A stretch of DNA of 34,389 nucleotides from Prochlorococcus sp. AG-355-J04 (GTDB lineage Bacteria > Cyanobacteriota > Cyanobacteriia > PCC-6307 > Cyanobiaceae): positions 1 to 34,389 of the forward strand of contig QCDN01000011.1 of assembly GCA_003280885.1 (NCBI GenBank), given 5' to 3'. Within the stretch, counting starts at the first letter, position 1; each line of letters begins with the position of its first letter. Below the pieces are notes generated by a model. It did no database searches and was not told the origin of the DNA. It worked only from the letters and a program-made list of their open reading frames with translations. Position numbers and translations under genes: made by a program. This document shows positions 9,926-20,600 of the stretch, one piece after another.

Positions 9926-11707
9926 CTAGTTTCTGACTTTAATTTTTTTTAATTTATTTTTAGTTTCTCTATGCAGATCTCTGGGTAGATCTACCAAACT
10001 ATAATCATTAAAAATCTGTATCTTACCTATGGATCTACCATTTATATTAGTTGAATTACAGATTGAGGATATAATATTTGCAACTCTAACCCCATCAAAT
10101 TTTCCAAAGTTAAATCTGTAAGTTTCAAAAGAATCATTTTGATAATTATTTCTTCTATTTGAATTTCTCATACGATTATTAATATTTCTATTTGATCTAT
10201 TTCGATCAGTATTATTTTGTTTATTAATCCAAGAATCATCTTCATTAACAAAAAATGATTTATTACCTATAACTAAATTTATCGCCGCCATTGCAATATT
10301 TGAGTCATCCATAGAGTATTTTTCTTTTAAATTATCTAGTACATCAATAATCAAAGATTTATTTTCTTCATTTTCATCTTTATCTAAAGAACTCTCATTA
10401 ACATTATCTATAAGTTTCTCCATCCTTTTTTCATTTATTATTTTATTACTTGGTATATTAATTTCTTCAATCTTGGTTCTTGTTGAGTTCTCTAAGTTTC
10501 TTAGAAAATGTTTTTCTCTTTGATTAACAAATAAAATTGCTTCTCCTGATCTGCCTGCTCTTCCAGTTCTTCCAATTCTATGAGTATATGTTTCCTTGTC
10601 AAAAGGAAAATCGTAATTAACAACAAGTTTTATCCTCTCAACATCTAATCCTCTAGCTGCGACATCAGTTGCAACAAGGATATTAATAAATCCTTTTTTT
10701 AATCTGTCTACAGTATTTTCTCTTTGATTTTGAGGTATGTCTCCATTAAGTACTGCCACAGTATGACCTGAATTCTCTAAAGCTTCAGCTATTGAAGTAG
10801 TAAGTAGTTTTGTCCTCACAAAAATAATTACTCCCTCGTTATTAAGTTCTAATATTCTTTTTAAAGCATCTAACTTATGATGCCTTTGTACATATAGAAA
10901 TTTTTGCGAAATTAATTGAGTTTCTTTTTTGACACTTTTGATTAATATTTCGGCGGGATCATTTAGATATTTTTTTGCTATATTTCTTATCTCACTAGGC
11001 ATTGTTGCTGAAAACAATACCATCTGCTTATTTTCCGGAAGTTGATCTATTATCCATTCAATATCTTCAAGAAAACCCATATTTAACATTTCATCTGCCT
11101 CATCTAAAACAAGACAATTTATGTCTTTAATTTTAAAAGTCCCCTGCCTTATGTGATCCATTATTCGGCCTGGGGTTCCAACTACTACGTCAACTTTTCT
11201 TTTTAATGCAGAGATTTGATTTCGATAGTCGGTACCTCCATATATTGCAACAGTCTTAAAATTACTAGATTCAGAGCTATAACTTTTAAAAGATTCTGCC
11301 ACTTGAGTTGCTAATTCTCTTGTAGGAGTCATAACTAAAACCTTGGCATTTAATTCTTTATTATCTGTAAGTTTTTCTATTAATGGTAATGCGAAAGCTG
11401 CTGTCTTTCCTGTTCCTGTTTGTGCTTGGCCTAGTAAATCCCTGCCTAACATTAGTTCCGGAATTGCAGCTTTTTGGATAGGAGTTGGATTTTTATATCC
11501 TTTATTTCTTAACGAATTTAAGATCGATTGATTAAACCCAAAATCGAGAAATCCATTCTCATTATCATCTCCTTTTAAAACTTCCAATGGTTGAGATTCA
11601 ATTTCTTTTTTGATCTCTAAGTTCTTGAACTCAAGTTGGGAAGAATTTTCATTCTGAGATTTTTCCTGCTCACTAGCATGAGAGTTACTATCTTTTTTTA
11701 AAGCCAT
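9926..11707 (-). CDS. deaD: ATP-dependent DEAD-box RNA helicase, DeaD/CsdA type
   Basis: The enzyme unwinds RNA duplexes in ribosome assembly, mRNA decay and cold response. The 593 residues contain the Q motif (about 73-78), Walker A AQTGTGKT at 95-102, PTREL near 128-132, TPGR near 178-181, DEAD at 202-205, SAT, ARGLD and HRIGRTGRAGR. After an Asn/Arg-rich linker, the C-terminal domain (FGKFDGVRVANIISSI and onward) resembles the DbpA/CsdA RNA-binding domain. The N-terminal 50 residues are polar and low complexity. The start at 11707 is preceded by a perfect 10-bp stem hairpin that covers the only Shine-Dalgarno-like AGG, suggesting post-transcriptional control (see the leader entry). It is the first gene of a helicase, small secreted protein, exporter run. 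Confidence 0.95.
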   Translation of the reverse strand: MALKKDSNSHASEQEKSQNENSSQLEFKNLEIKKEIESQPLEVLKGDDNENGFLDFGFNQSILNSLRNKGYKNPTPIQKAAIPELMLGRDLLGQAQTGTGKTAAFALPLIEKLTDNKELNAKVLVMTPTRELATQVAESFKSYSSESSNFKTVAIYGGTDYRNQISALKRKVDVVVGTPGRIMDHIRQGTFKIKDINCLVLDEADEMLNMGFLEDIEWIIDQLPENKQMVLFSATMPSEIRNIAKKYLNDPAEILIKSVKKETQLISQKFLYVQRHHKLDALKRILELNNEGVIIFVRTKLLTTSIAEALENSGHTVAVLNGDIPQNQRENTVDRLKKGFINILVATDVAARGLDVERIKLVVNYDFPFDKETYTHRIGRTGRAGRSGEAILFVNQREKHFLRNLENSTRTKIEEINIPSNKIINEKRMEKLIDNVNESSLDKDENEENKSLIIDVLDNLKEKYSMDDSNIAMAAINLVIGNKSFFVNEDDSWINKQNNTDRNRSNRNINNRMRNSNRRNNYQNDSFETYRFNFGKFDGVRVANIISSICNSTNINGRSIGKIQIFNDYSLVDLPRDLHRETKNKLKKIKVRN

Positions 11708-11845
11708 TTTAAATGCCTAATAATCTTCTGATTAGGCATTCAACAAATATTTAAATTGACTTAAATTGTTGCTTAGCCTTACAGAGCCGAGTTATTAATC
11801 TAACATCTTGGGGTTGAGATATTACTAATTTCTCAAAAATAAAAT
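11708..11845 (-). promoter_or_regulatory. structured 5' leader of the DEAD-box helicase
   Basis: Read on the minus strand, the bases before the helicase ATG are AAUGCCUAAU, a 9-nt loop, AUUAGGCAUU, then UAAA and AUG. The two 10-base arms (11731-11740 and 11712-11721) are perfectly complementary. The only Shine-Dalgarno-like AGG, eight bases before AUG, is inside the 3' arm, so folding would hide it. Directly upstream lies a second, weaker inverted repeat (11741-11771, arms CAACAA/TTGTTG plus TTTAA/TTAAA with a bulge). There is no U-run after the first stem on either strand, so it does not look like a terminator. The remainder (11772-11845) has no gene that I can support. Confidence 0.6.
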
Positions 11846-13549
11846 TTAATTTAAATAATATATATCTAGAAATTTTTTCGCTCTTGTAACAGCAGTATAA
11901 AATAACCTTCTTTCAAAATTATCTCTGCAAAAGATATTTTGATTATCTTTTTTTTCTTTTACAGCATATTGATTTCTTCTATACTTTTGGGACCACAAAA
12001 TGCTTACTTTTTCAGATTCACTTCCTTGAGATTTATGTATAGTAATGGCTATTGCTGGCACAACATTTTCTAAATTAGATGGGTCAATTAATGCGACAAT
12101 TTCTTCATTATTGTCATTAAATTTTCTAAAAAGATATTTTCTTTTATTTTTTAAACCTATAAGTACTCCGATATCCCCATTTGACAATCCAAATTCATTA
12201 TTATTTTTTGTACACATGATCGGAACACCCTCTTTAAGAGTTTTAAGGTTATAGGGTTTTTTTTGACCAAAAATAATTTCATTCAAATATTCAACACTCC
12301 ATATCCCGGAATTTTTTTCACATAAAATCAAGTGACTTTGTAAATCCAAAAATATCTTATCTACTAAATCTTTTTCATTTATCAATAAATTATCAATACT
12401 CTCATCAAATATATATTTTTTTTTACTTAAATTTGAAGTTGAAAGATTTAACTGTTTTAGATGACTTGTAATAGAAAATAATAGATCTTTTGGAATATCT
12501 TTTTCTCTACTTTTTGAAATAGTAATTTCTTTTGAATTATTATCTTTTTCCAATTCTTTTATCTTTTGATTAAGTAAAGAAAAATCATTATTAAATATTA
12601 AACTACTAATTAATGCTATATCTCCAATATTTCTATAAGTTTTTTCTAAATTTACTACACAAGATTTAATTGAACTATTATCACCATATTCAAACAAATA
12701 ATTCCAAATAGAACAGTTATTTACTGGAGACAATTGATTTTTATCTCCAACTAAAATAATTTTACAGTCCTTTGCTAGCAAATTTAAAACTGATTCAATC
12801 AAATCGATATTAACCATTGACATTTCATCGATTATAAAAATATCAAGCTCTTTTAGTTTAAATTTCAACTTAAGAGATTTATTTTGAGAATTTAAAATCC
12901 ATCTGTGTAAAGTTTGAAATTCTATTTGGTCTAAAAATTTGCTAGAGGAAATATTTTTTTTATCATTAAGAGCTTCTTTTAAACGAGCTGTAGCTTTTCC
13001 CGTTGGAGCAGACAAACCAATATTTAAAAAGTTATCAATTCGAAGAAGTTCTAGTATTAACTTTATAATTAAAGTGGTTTTACCCGTACCTGGTCCTCCT
13101 TGAAGAAAAACTAAGTTTGAATATTTAAATATATTTTTAATTTGATCAATTTTATTATCATCTTTATAAATTATCGAGTTCATTAAATTATCGGTATCTA
13201 TTTTTTTTTGAAATAAATTAATAACTCTTTCTATCTTTTTTGACCATTTTGATAAAGATAATTTTCTATTTACTAATACGAATGGAGAATTAATGGAACC
13301 AATTAAACCTATATTTTTTAAAACATCTATATGTTTATTAGGCCAGCCATCTTCTAATAATTCAAAGATTATTAAACTATTATCAACATCAATAATAGTT
13401 TCACCATTTTTTTCAAACTCTAATAAAATTCCTATTACATCTTTCACGAAATTTCCATATTTTTTTTCATTGAATTTGAAAATACCTAAGATTAAATTAA
13501 ATATATGATCATATTGGAACTTTTCAATATAAGTAGTAATTTTAGTCAT
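11846..13549 (-). CDS. recD: exodeoxyribonuclease V alpha subunit, RecD helicase
   Basis: RecD is the 5'-to-3' helicase motor of RecBCD, which processes double-strand breaks for RecA. The SF1B helicase shows Walker A GGPGTGKTT at 151-159, a DE box in IFIIDEMSMV, GDKNQLSP, the EKTYRN segment, a TIHKSQGSE motif V region and TAVTRAKK near the C-terminus. The 567 residues are somewhat shorter than the Escherichia coli protein (608). It starts one base after the recB stop and ends the recC-recB-recD unit. The coding region is extremely AT-rich, with many Asn, Lys and Ile codons. Confidence 0.93.
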   Translation of the reverse strand: MTKITTYIEKFQYDHIFNLILGIFKFNEKKYGNFVKDVIGILLEFEKNGETIIDVDNSLIIFELLEDGWPNKHIDVLKNIGLIGSINSPFVLVNRKLSLSKWSKKIERVINLFQKKIDTDNLMNSIIYKDDNKIDQIKNIFKYSNLVFLQGGPGTGKTTLIIKLILELLRIDNFLNIGLSAPTGKATARLKEALNDKKNISSSKFLDQIEFQTLHRWILNSQNKSLKLKFKLKELDIFIIDEMSMVNIDLIESVLNLLAKDCKIILVGDKNQLSPVNNCSIWNYLFEYGDNSSIKSCVVNLEKTYRNIGDIALISSLIFNNDFSLLNQKIKELEKDNNSKEITISKSREKDIPKDLLFSITSHLKQLNLSTSNLSKKKYIFDESIDNLLINEKDLVDKIFLDLQSHLILCEKNSGIWSVEYLNEIIFGQKKPYNLKTLKEGVPIMCTKNNNEFGLSNGDIGVLIGLKNKRKYLFRKFNDNNEEIVALIDPSNLENVVPAIAITIHKSQGSESEKVSILWSQKYRRNQYAVKEKKDNQNIFCRDNFERRLFYTAVTRAKKFLDIYYLN

Positions 13550-13550
13550 T

Positions 13551-16500
13551 CTAAAAAAGGTTATCTAAATAATTAATTCTTTTTAAAGGTGCTTTGCCAA
13601 TAAAAATACCAGGAGATATATCTTTCGCATTGAATTTTTCAAATAATTCAAAATCTGGCAATCCCTTCAAAAACAAATAAATATATCCTCCTAGATGTTT
13701 ATTTGGTTGATAATTTTTAAGTCGCCACTTTAATAATCTATGCAATGCTAATAAATAAAGATGAGATTGCAATGGGTAATGATGTTTAATCATTTCATTT
13801 CTCATATTTTCATAGTTATAGTTTCTTGGTAAACAATCACTATTATCACTGCCAGAAATCAAATTACTTTTCCAATCGATTACCCACCATTTACTATCTT
13901 CTAATTTATTACCTACAGGGAAAACACAATCAATACATCCTGAATGAAAGCCTTTATTCATAATTTGAAGATCATTTATTTTGTTTGCATATTCTTCACC
14001 AAATTCATATTCCTTATCTAAAAAAAAGCATTTTGATATATCATTAGAATTAATATTTCTACCTTCATAAGAAAGGGTTAAATCATATTTGAGTTCCTTA
14101 ATTAAGTATTCATTTGGAATATCAACTAATTTCTTATTTTCTAATTCGCTTCCTAAAGATATATTTATAATTCTTAAAATCGCTTCTTTTACTTTAATAG
14201 CCAAAGAAGTATCGATTTGATGAAAGTTCAATTCCTCAATAATTAAGTCAATTAATTCTTGATTATTATCGTTTCTAAATTCAAATCTTTCTATTATTTT
14301 GTGAAGGCAAGTCCCAGCAATAGTTCCTTTTGGAAATTCACTTAAGGGATTTGGATAAGAAAAATAATTAGGATAATTCTTTGATTTTCTAAGAATAGAC
14401 TCTTTGATAATTGATATATTATCTTCATAATCCTCATATTGATTAATGACTGCATCAATATTTTTATCTTTACGTAACCAAGAAGAATAACTTGAATAAG
14501 AAATAAATTGATCAGAATTAAATTCATTAGATATTTTTTTATTAACGTTATCGATTTTCCAAAGATTATTATTCAATAGGTTGGTTTGGAACTTAGAAAA
14601 AATTTCTTTTATTTTCTCTTTTTCTATCCTGACTTCAAAAGTAGACTTATGAATATTAATATTTTCCAAATTATTAAGTAAATCATTATTTAAAATATTA
14701 TTTTTATCCTCTAAATCATTAAAAACAATCAGTTTATATTTGCTCCTTGTAAGTGCTACATAAATTAACCTCTCACTCTCTTTATATGAATCTTCTTGTT
14801 CTAATAATTTAAATTTTTCAACCTTCGGGTAATTATTGGAAATATTAATATATATCTTTCTATCGATATTTGATTTCCAAAGAGGCCCTTTAATTTTATT
14901 TGACTTATTTGAAATAACTGAGAGATATGGACATAGGACTATTTCAAATTCGAGGCCCTTACTACTATGAATAGTAGAAAGATTTATTCCATTTTGAAGA
15001 TTATAATCTTTCGTCAAAAAATCTTCTCCAGTAGAAATTCTTAAAAAATGATCTAACTGATTTTTATACCAGTTGAAGACTATGTTGAGATTAAAATCAT
15101 TATTTATTAATTCTATTTCAACAATTTCTGAAAGTTGAAATAAATTTGCATTTAAATCTGAATCTTGAATAATCGAGGATGACTTGTAATTTATAAGGAG
15201 TTCATTAACAATGTTTAAAAAACCTTTTTCGCTTAGTTCTTGGGACCAGGTAATGCATTTATTAATTAAAACTTCTAAATTATTACTAATTCCATCATCG
15301 AGTAAATCTTCCAATTTTATTTCTATAAACTTTGAAGTAGCAAGCAAAGTTATATCTTTTAAAGACCTCGGATTTAATAAACATTCAATGAATAAAAATA
15401 GTAGAGAACTTGCTTCTGTGTCAAAAATATTTTGTTTATTTTGAATTTTACATGGGAGGTTAAACTGATTTAATTTTTTTTTAAAATCTAAGCATTGCGA
15501 ATTATTTAATGTAAGAATCGCAATTTTATTAATATCAATTTCTTTATTATTTAAAATAAAGTTAACTATGTAATGAGTTACAAGATCCTCTATATCAGTC
15601 TCTTTTTTTGAGAATTCTACAATTTCAAATACATCCTTAAATTCAAATTCAGGATTAATATTTTCATTAATTCTAGAGGTTAATTTCCTATAGTTTAGTT
15701 TTGATTGTTTAAGTCCATTCTTATAAAGTTTATTAAGAACATCGATTAACATTTTTGAGGATCTATAGTTATCTATAAGACTAAAAACTTCGATTGCATT
15801 AGATCTTGCATCTAGGTAAGTTTCAATATCTCCACCTCTAAATTTGTAGATAGCTTGTTTTGGATCACCTACACAAAGTAAAAAATGATTTTTTGTATTA
15901 AAGAACTTTTTTATTAAATTCCACTGAGTAATATCTGTATCTTGGAACTCATCAACTAAGACACATTTAAATCTACTTTGAATTTTAGATAGAGCATTAA
16001 TATTACTAATATCTGAATCTAGAAATGTATTTTCTACAGTCTTTATAAGATCATTGAAGTTGAAAATAGAAAAACTTTTCTTTAATTCAATTAATTTTAT
16101 ATAAGCTAATTGGGTAAATATTCTTACAAATTCAGTAAAGAAACCTTCTTTTATATTATAAATTTTATCTTGTAATAAATTAAATTTAGTAAAATCTAAT
16201 TTTAGATTATGTTTATTAATTTCTTTAGATATATTTTCATTGTAAAAATATTTAGATAAAAGATCATCTTTAGAAATATCATTTATAAAATCAATCACAT
16301 TTTTAGAATTTAGCCTTTTGTTAATCTCTTCAATCCAACAATTTATTTGATTAAACTTATCATTTCTTGGTTTTGCAGCATATATTTGACTTTTTCCACC
16401 ACTATCCTTAATTAATTTTCCCAACTCTATAAGTTGTGAAAATAATTCCTTACCTTTCTTATTCCATTCAAAACAAAACTCGTTCCAATTTAAATAAAAA

Positions 16501-17177
16501 AATTCATTAAAATAATTATTTAAATCAATAATCTTATATTTATTATTTATTTGAAATTTACAGATATTTTCTTGATCTATATTTTTTAAAATTTCTACAA
16601 AAAATGTCTTATTGATCCTACTTCCAAATCTAGAACTTATTTTTTTTTTGTTGACTGCTGAAATAAGCTCATGATTAAGATTCATAAAATTATCAATCCA
16701 CAATTTATCTATTACATCTTTATACAAATTATCAATATTATTCTCAATATATGGATCTTGAGTTACACCTATTTCAATACTATATTCATCAATAATAATA
16801 TTACAAAAAGCATGGAATGTAGTTACTTTTAACTTATAGAATTCATTTATGAAATTATCAATTTCGGAAATTATTTTTTCCTTAGATTTCTCTTTATCCT
16901 TAAAATTTAGATACCAATCCTTAAGAGTATTATCTATCTTACTTTGATTATGATTTTGCAAATATAATTTTAAATTTTGAAATCTCGAGAGTATTTTATC
17001 TCGTAATTCAGAACAAGTATTTTTTGTAAAACTTAGCAAGAGTATTTCATCTGGTTTAACTTTGTTCTCCAAAACATTTCTTAAAACTATGTGAGCCAAA
17101 GTAAAACTTTTACCAGTTCCTGCACTTGCTTCTACTAATTTAAACTTATTATCTAATTTAATTTGATTAATATCCAT
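13551..17177 (-). CDS. recB: exodeoxyribonuclease V beta subunit, RecB helicase-nuclease
   Basis: RecB supplies the 3'-to-5' helicase and the single nuclease site of RecBCD. The N-terminal Walker A is ASAGTGKS at 17-24, motif II contains VDEFQDTD, and the UvrD-like motif with STIHSSKGLEFE and VALTRSK follows. The C-terminal nuclease domain is intact, with D1083 (GCID), D1101 and K1103 (IDWKSN) and a YPLQSHLY segment near 1134-1141. The 1208 residues match the family (1180 in E. coli). It begins 12 bp after the small methyltransferase gene. The GC content is very low: lines that I counted give about one quarter GC. The complete catalytic residues argue that the gene is functional. Confidence 0.94.
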   Translation of the reverse strand: MDINQIKLDNKFKLVEASAGTGKSFTLAHIVLRNVLENKVKPDEILLLSFTKNTCSELRDKILSRFQNLKLYLQNHNQSKIDNTLKDWYLNFKDKEKSKEKIISEIDNFINEFYKLKVTTFHAFCNIIIDEYSIEIGVTQDPYIENNIDNLYKDVIDKLWIDNFMNLNHELISAVNKKKISSRFGSRINKTFFVEILKNIDQENICKFQINNKYKIIDLNNYFNEFFYLNWNEFCFEWNKKGKELFSQLIELGKLIKDSGGKSQIYAAKPRNDKFNQINCWIEEINKRLNSKNVIDFINDISKDDLLSKYFYNENISKEINKHNLKLDFTKFNLLQDKIYNIKEGFFTEFVRIFTQLAYIKLIELKKSFSIFNFNDLIKTVENTFLDSDISNINALSKIQSRFKCVLVDEFQDTDITQWNLIKKFFNTKNHFLLCVGDPKQAIYKFRGGDIETYLDARSNAIEVFSLIDNYRSSKMLIDVLNKLYKNGLKQSKLNYRKLTSRINENINPEFEFKDVFEIVEFSKKETDIEDLVTHYIVNFILNNKEIDINKIAILTLNNSQCLDFKKKLNQFNLPCKIQNKQNIFDTEASSLLFLFIECLLNPRSLKDITLLATSKFIEIKLEDLLDDGISNNLEVLINKCITWSQELSEKGFLNIVNELLINYKSSSIIQDSDLNANLFQLSEIVEIELINNDFNLNIVFNWYKNQLDHFLRISTGEDFLTKDYNLQNGINLSTIHSSKGLEFEIVLCPYLSVISNKSNKIKGPLWKSNIDRKIYINISNNYPKVEKFKLLEQEDSYKESERLIYVALTRSKYKLIVFNDLEDKNNILNNDLLNNLENINIHKSTFEVRIEKEKIKEIFSKFQTNLLNNNLWKIDNVNKKISNEFNSDQFISYSSYSSWLRKDKNIDAVINQYEDYEDNISIIKESILRKSKNYPNYFSYPNPLSEFPKGTIAGTCLHKIIERFEFRNDNNQELIDLIIEELNFHQIDTSLAIKVKEAILRIINISLGSELENKKLVDIPNEYLIKELKYDLTLSYEGRNINSNDISKCFFLDKEYEFGEEYANKINDLQIMNKGFHSGCIDCVFPVGNKLEDSKWWVIDWKSNLISGSDNSDCLPRNYNYENMRNEMIKHHYPLQSHLYLLALHRLLKWRLKNYQPNKHLGGYIYLFLKGLPDFELFEKFNAKDISPGIFIGKAPLKRINYLDNLF

Positions 17178-17189
17178 TTCTTTATTTAA

Positions 17190-17663
17190 TTAAACTTTGA
17201 CCTCATTTTTATAAAGTAAGTAATTCTTAAATTTATCCATTAAATATTTCTCTTCCAAGGCAATCTTAAATTTAATTATTAAAGCTAAACTTGTTGTCAA
17301 AAATAAATAATAAATAGATAATTTTATTATAAAAACTCCAATAGAAATAAATATTAAAGAATAGTACATGGGATGACGCGTAAATCGATAAATACCTGTA
17401 GTAACTAGATTGCTATTATTTATAGGTCTTGGGAAAGGAGATAAATTTCTACCTAAATCTTTAATTGAAACTAACATTATTATGAAAGCGATTATGATAA
17501 TTAAAATACCCAGGGAATAAGAAAAAGGACTTGCTTGAATTATTTGTTTTTGAGGAAGAAATTCCCATTTAAAAAAATGTAGACTTATTATAAAAAACTG
17601 TAAAAAAACAAGCATTAGATCATAAGCAGCTTTAAAAAAAATTTTTAACTGAAATTTAGACAT
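17190..17663 (-). CDS. small membrane methyltransferase-like protein (isoprenylcysteine carboxyl / phospholipid methyltransferase family)
   Basis: This 157-residue integral membrane protein has hydrophobic segments at about 13-31, 48-66, 100-115 and 116-131. It carries the family signature TGIYRFTRHPMYYS at 89-102, whose RHPMY core binds S-adenosylmethionine, and the following E-E-x-Y pattern near 137-140 with a conserved Tyr near 149. The family includes isoprenylcysteine carboxyl methyltransferases, phospholipid N-methyltransferases and NnrU-like proteins; the substrate is not readable here. It lies three bases after recC and 12 before recB, so it is embedded in the recombination operon. 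This placement has no obvious functional logic and may be just transcriptional hitch-hiking. Confidence 0.82.
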   Translation of the reverse strand: MSKFQLKIFFKAAYDLMLVFLQFFIISLHFFKWEFLPQKQIIQASPFSYSLGILIIIIAFIIMLVSIKDLGRNLSPFPRPINNSNLVTTGIYRFTRHPMYYSLIFISIGVFIIKLSIYYLFLTTSLALIIKFKIALEEKYLMDKFKNYLLYKNEVKV

Positions 17664-17666
17664 TTT

Positions 17667-20600
17667 TTATTTCTTTAATGCTTTAATTAAAGGACCATAT
17701 AATCTGAATGATAATTGATCAAATTTATTATTTCCAAGAAAGAAATCTGCTTCTCTTTCATTACCAAAACACATTTTCATTTCGATATTATCTCTTTCTC
17801 CTTTAGAAAAATTTTTATTCCCAATCCATTTATCTATAAAAGCTTTTTTTTCATTTTTTGATTTTATCTTTGCTTCTGTATATTTATAAGTGCTTTCTGG
17901 TGGGAGAGGTAAACATTTTTCAGAATAATTTTTAAAAATATTTATGTAATCCTCCAAAATTAGACTTGATTCAGTTGCTCCCGGTGATTGAATAATTTGA
18001 GATTTATAATTATTTTCTGTTCTAAAAATTACTTTAGTCCTTTTTATATTCCTATTTAAAGAAGAAATAAAGAGTAATTTTATCCAAGCCTCAGTCAAAC
18101 GACTTAAACTTAATTTCGCATTAATTAATTCAATTACGTTGTCATCAGCGATTAAAAATTCTTCTTTATTCGCATTTAACTTAACATAGATTTTATTAAT
18201 CTTTTTATGTTGACTCAAACTTGCAGATAGACTGCTTAATAACTCTTTGATTTCTTTTTCTTTTGTAAAAATACTATTTTTGGGCATAATAATACCATTT
18301 TCAGCCAATAGATCATTAATATTTAATTCATTTAAATCATCAATAATATTATGATTATCAATCTCTACTTGCTGGATTATTTTTGTTATTAGTAGCGACT
18401 TTTGCAGATTGCTTACATACTCCTCGTCAGGATGGTGAATAAATATTTCTTTGGGATAAATATTGTTTTTATTAAGCCAATATTTTTGTGGAGTCTTAAA
18501 CCAATAAATCAATTCTGATAATTTGTAATTTTCAATATCAGATTTTTTTTCATTCCAATTTATATCTTCCACTAAAGAATAATTACTTTTAACAATATTA
18601 GATTTATTAAGATCAATTATTTCATTTTTATTTAAATCAGAATCTTTAATTATTAGTTCTCTTTGGCCTTGGTTTAGAAAAATATCAAAAAAAGAAATCA
18701 ACTCTTTTATAGGAAAAGAAACATCTAATTTTTTATTGTCTTTATCATTTTTTACCCAAGTAACTATAAATTTATCTCTACAGGCAACCAACAATTCAAG
18801 AAATGCATATTTCTCTCTTTCAAAAACAGATGGATCACCCAAATGATATTTGTTTTTTAATAAATTAATGTTTTCACTCTTTGGTAATTTTGGATAATAA
18901 ACACTATTCATGTCTATTAGAAAGATAACCTTATGTGGAATATGCCTTGAATTCTCAAGATCACTTACTAGGATCTTGTTGAATCGTGATTTGCTTTGAT
19001 ATTTAGCTTTATTTATGCAAGAAATTAATATTTCTCTAAAAACTTTTAACAAGATAGGATCATCAGGTATTAAAGGTATTGCGTGATTATCAAGAATTCT
19101 ATTTATTTCACTTATTTCTAAATTGAAATTTGCATTAGAATCAGAAACACTTTTTAATATAAACTTTATCTTTTCAACCCAACTCGAGTAAGAAAAAGAT
19201 CCCCTTACCAAATTAATATATTTTTTTAAATGAAGTAATATTTTAACCCATTTATTTAAATCCAAACTTATATTTTTATAGCTAAATGGTTTCAAATTAA
19301 AAGTACTTAAATTGACTTCTTTGTCATAAATTAAGCCTAAAGTAATTCTTTTTATACACCAAGCTAGGGTATTTTTCTCTTCACCTAATCTTTCATTATC
19401 ATCTAATCCCCAATGAAATCCCGCTTGGGTAAGTAAGAAAATAATTTCATCCTTCTCAGTAATATTAAAATCAAAAATGTTCTGAGTTACTTTTTTCGAA
19501 AGAATATAATCTATTTTTTCAAGTGTAATTTTTTCACTTGCTAATTCAGTGATATCAATTAGAAATTCATAAATGCCTGAAGAGTCATGATTATACTCAT
19601 CAATAAAAAAATAAGGTATCTTTCCACCATTAATTAACTCATTATTAAAGATGTACCTTAGATAAGGTTTAATTAGATTAGTTTGTGGAGATACAACAGC
19701 AATATCACTATATTTAATATTCTCGCAAGAAATTATTATTTCTATAATTTTATTTCTTAAATATTCAAATTGACTATTCTGATTAAAATGCTCACAAAGT
19801 AATATTGAATCATCCCTTTCATTTACTATAAAATCATTACTATTATTATCAATTAGTCTTTTTTGTATTTGATTAAGAAGAGGAATATCTTTCTTATGAT
19901 AAAAATTATTTGTTGGATCAATATAAATAAGATTATTTTTTAAATTTGTACCTTCTATATAAATATTTTCATCAATTAATTTCTGAAAGTTTGCTCCAAA
20001 TTTACCAAATATTTTCTCTATATTCTTATTATTTAAATTCAATTTACTTTCATTATCATCAAATTCCAACTCACCTTCGAGACAATTTATTCTTTTCCAT
20101 AAATCTTCTCCAGCAGATAATAAATATAAATTTACCTTAGTAAGTTTTGAAAGTTCTGAATAAAAATTAATATGTAGTTTAGATAAGTTATTATCGGAAA
20201 AAATATAAATTTGATTTGGTACTTTAATTGGAAAGTTTTTAATTTTTCTTAAATTCTTTATTACTTCAATCATGTATAAACATGATGGCTTTTCAGATAT
20301 CTTTTCCTCTAATAATTTATATAAAATAGGTTGCCAAAATTGATCTGAATTTAAATTCTTAAATAGATTAGATGAATTAATTTCATATCGCTTCCATTGA
20401 GCAATCATTTCAGGTCTAAAAATCAGATAATCAATAAAATTATTCGTGATCTTTTTTGTCAGATTATATATATCTCCATCAATTGTTTTTTCATTATCCA
20501 AATATTTATTAATCCAATTTCTAAGCGGAAATGATTCTTTAAAGCTATTTAATTCTTCGAAGGAATCAATAATGGCCCATTTAATTGACTCAAAATTCCA

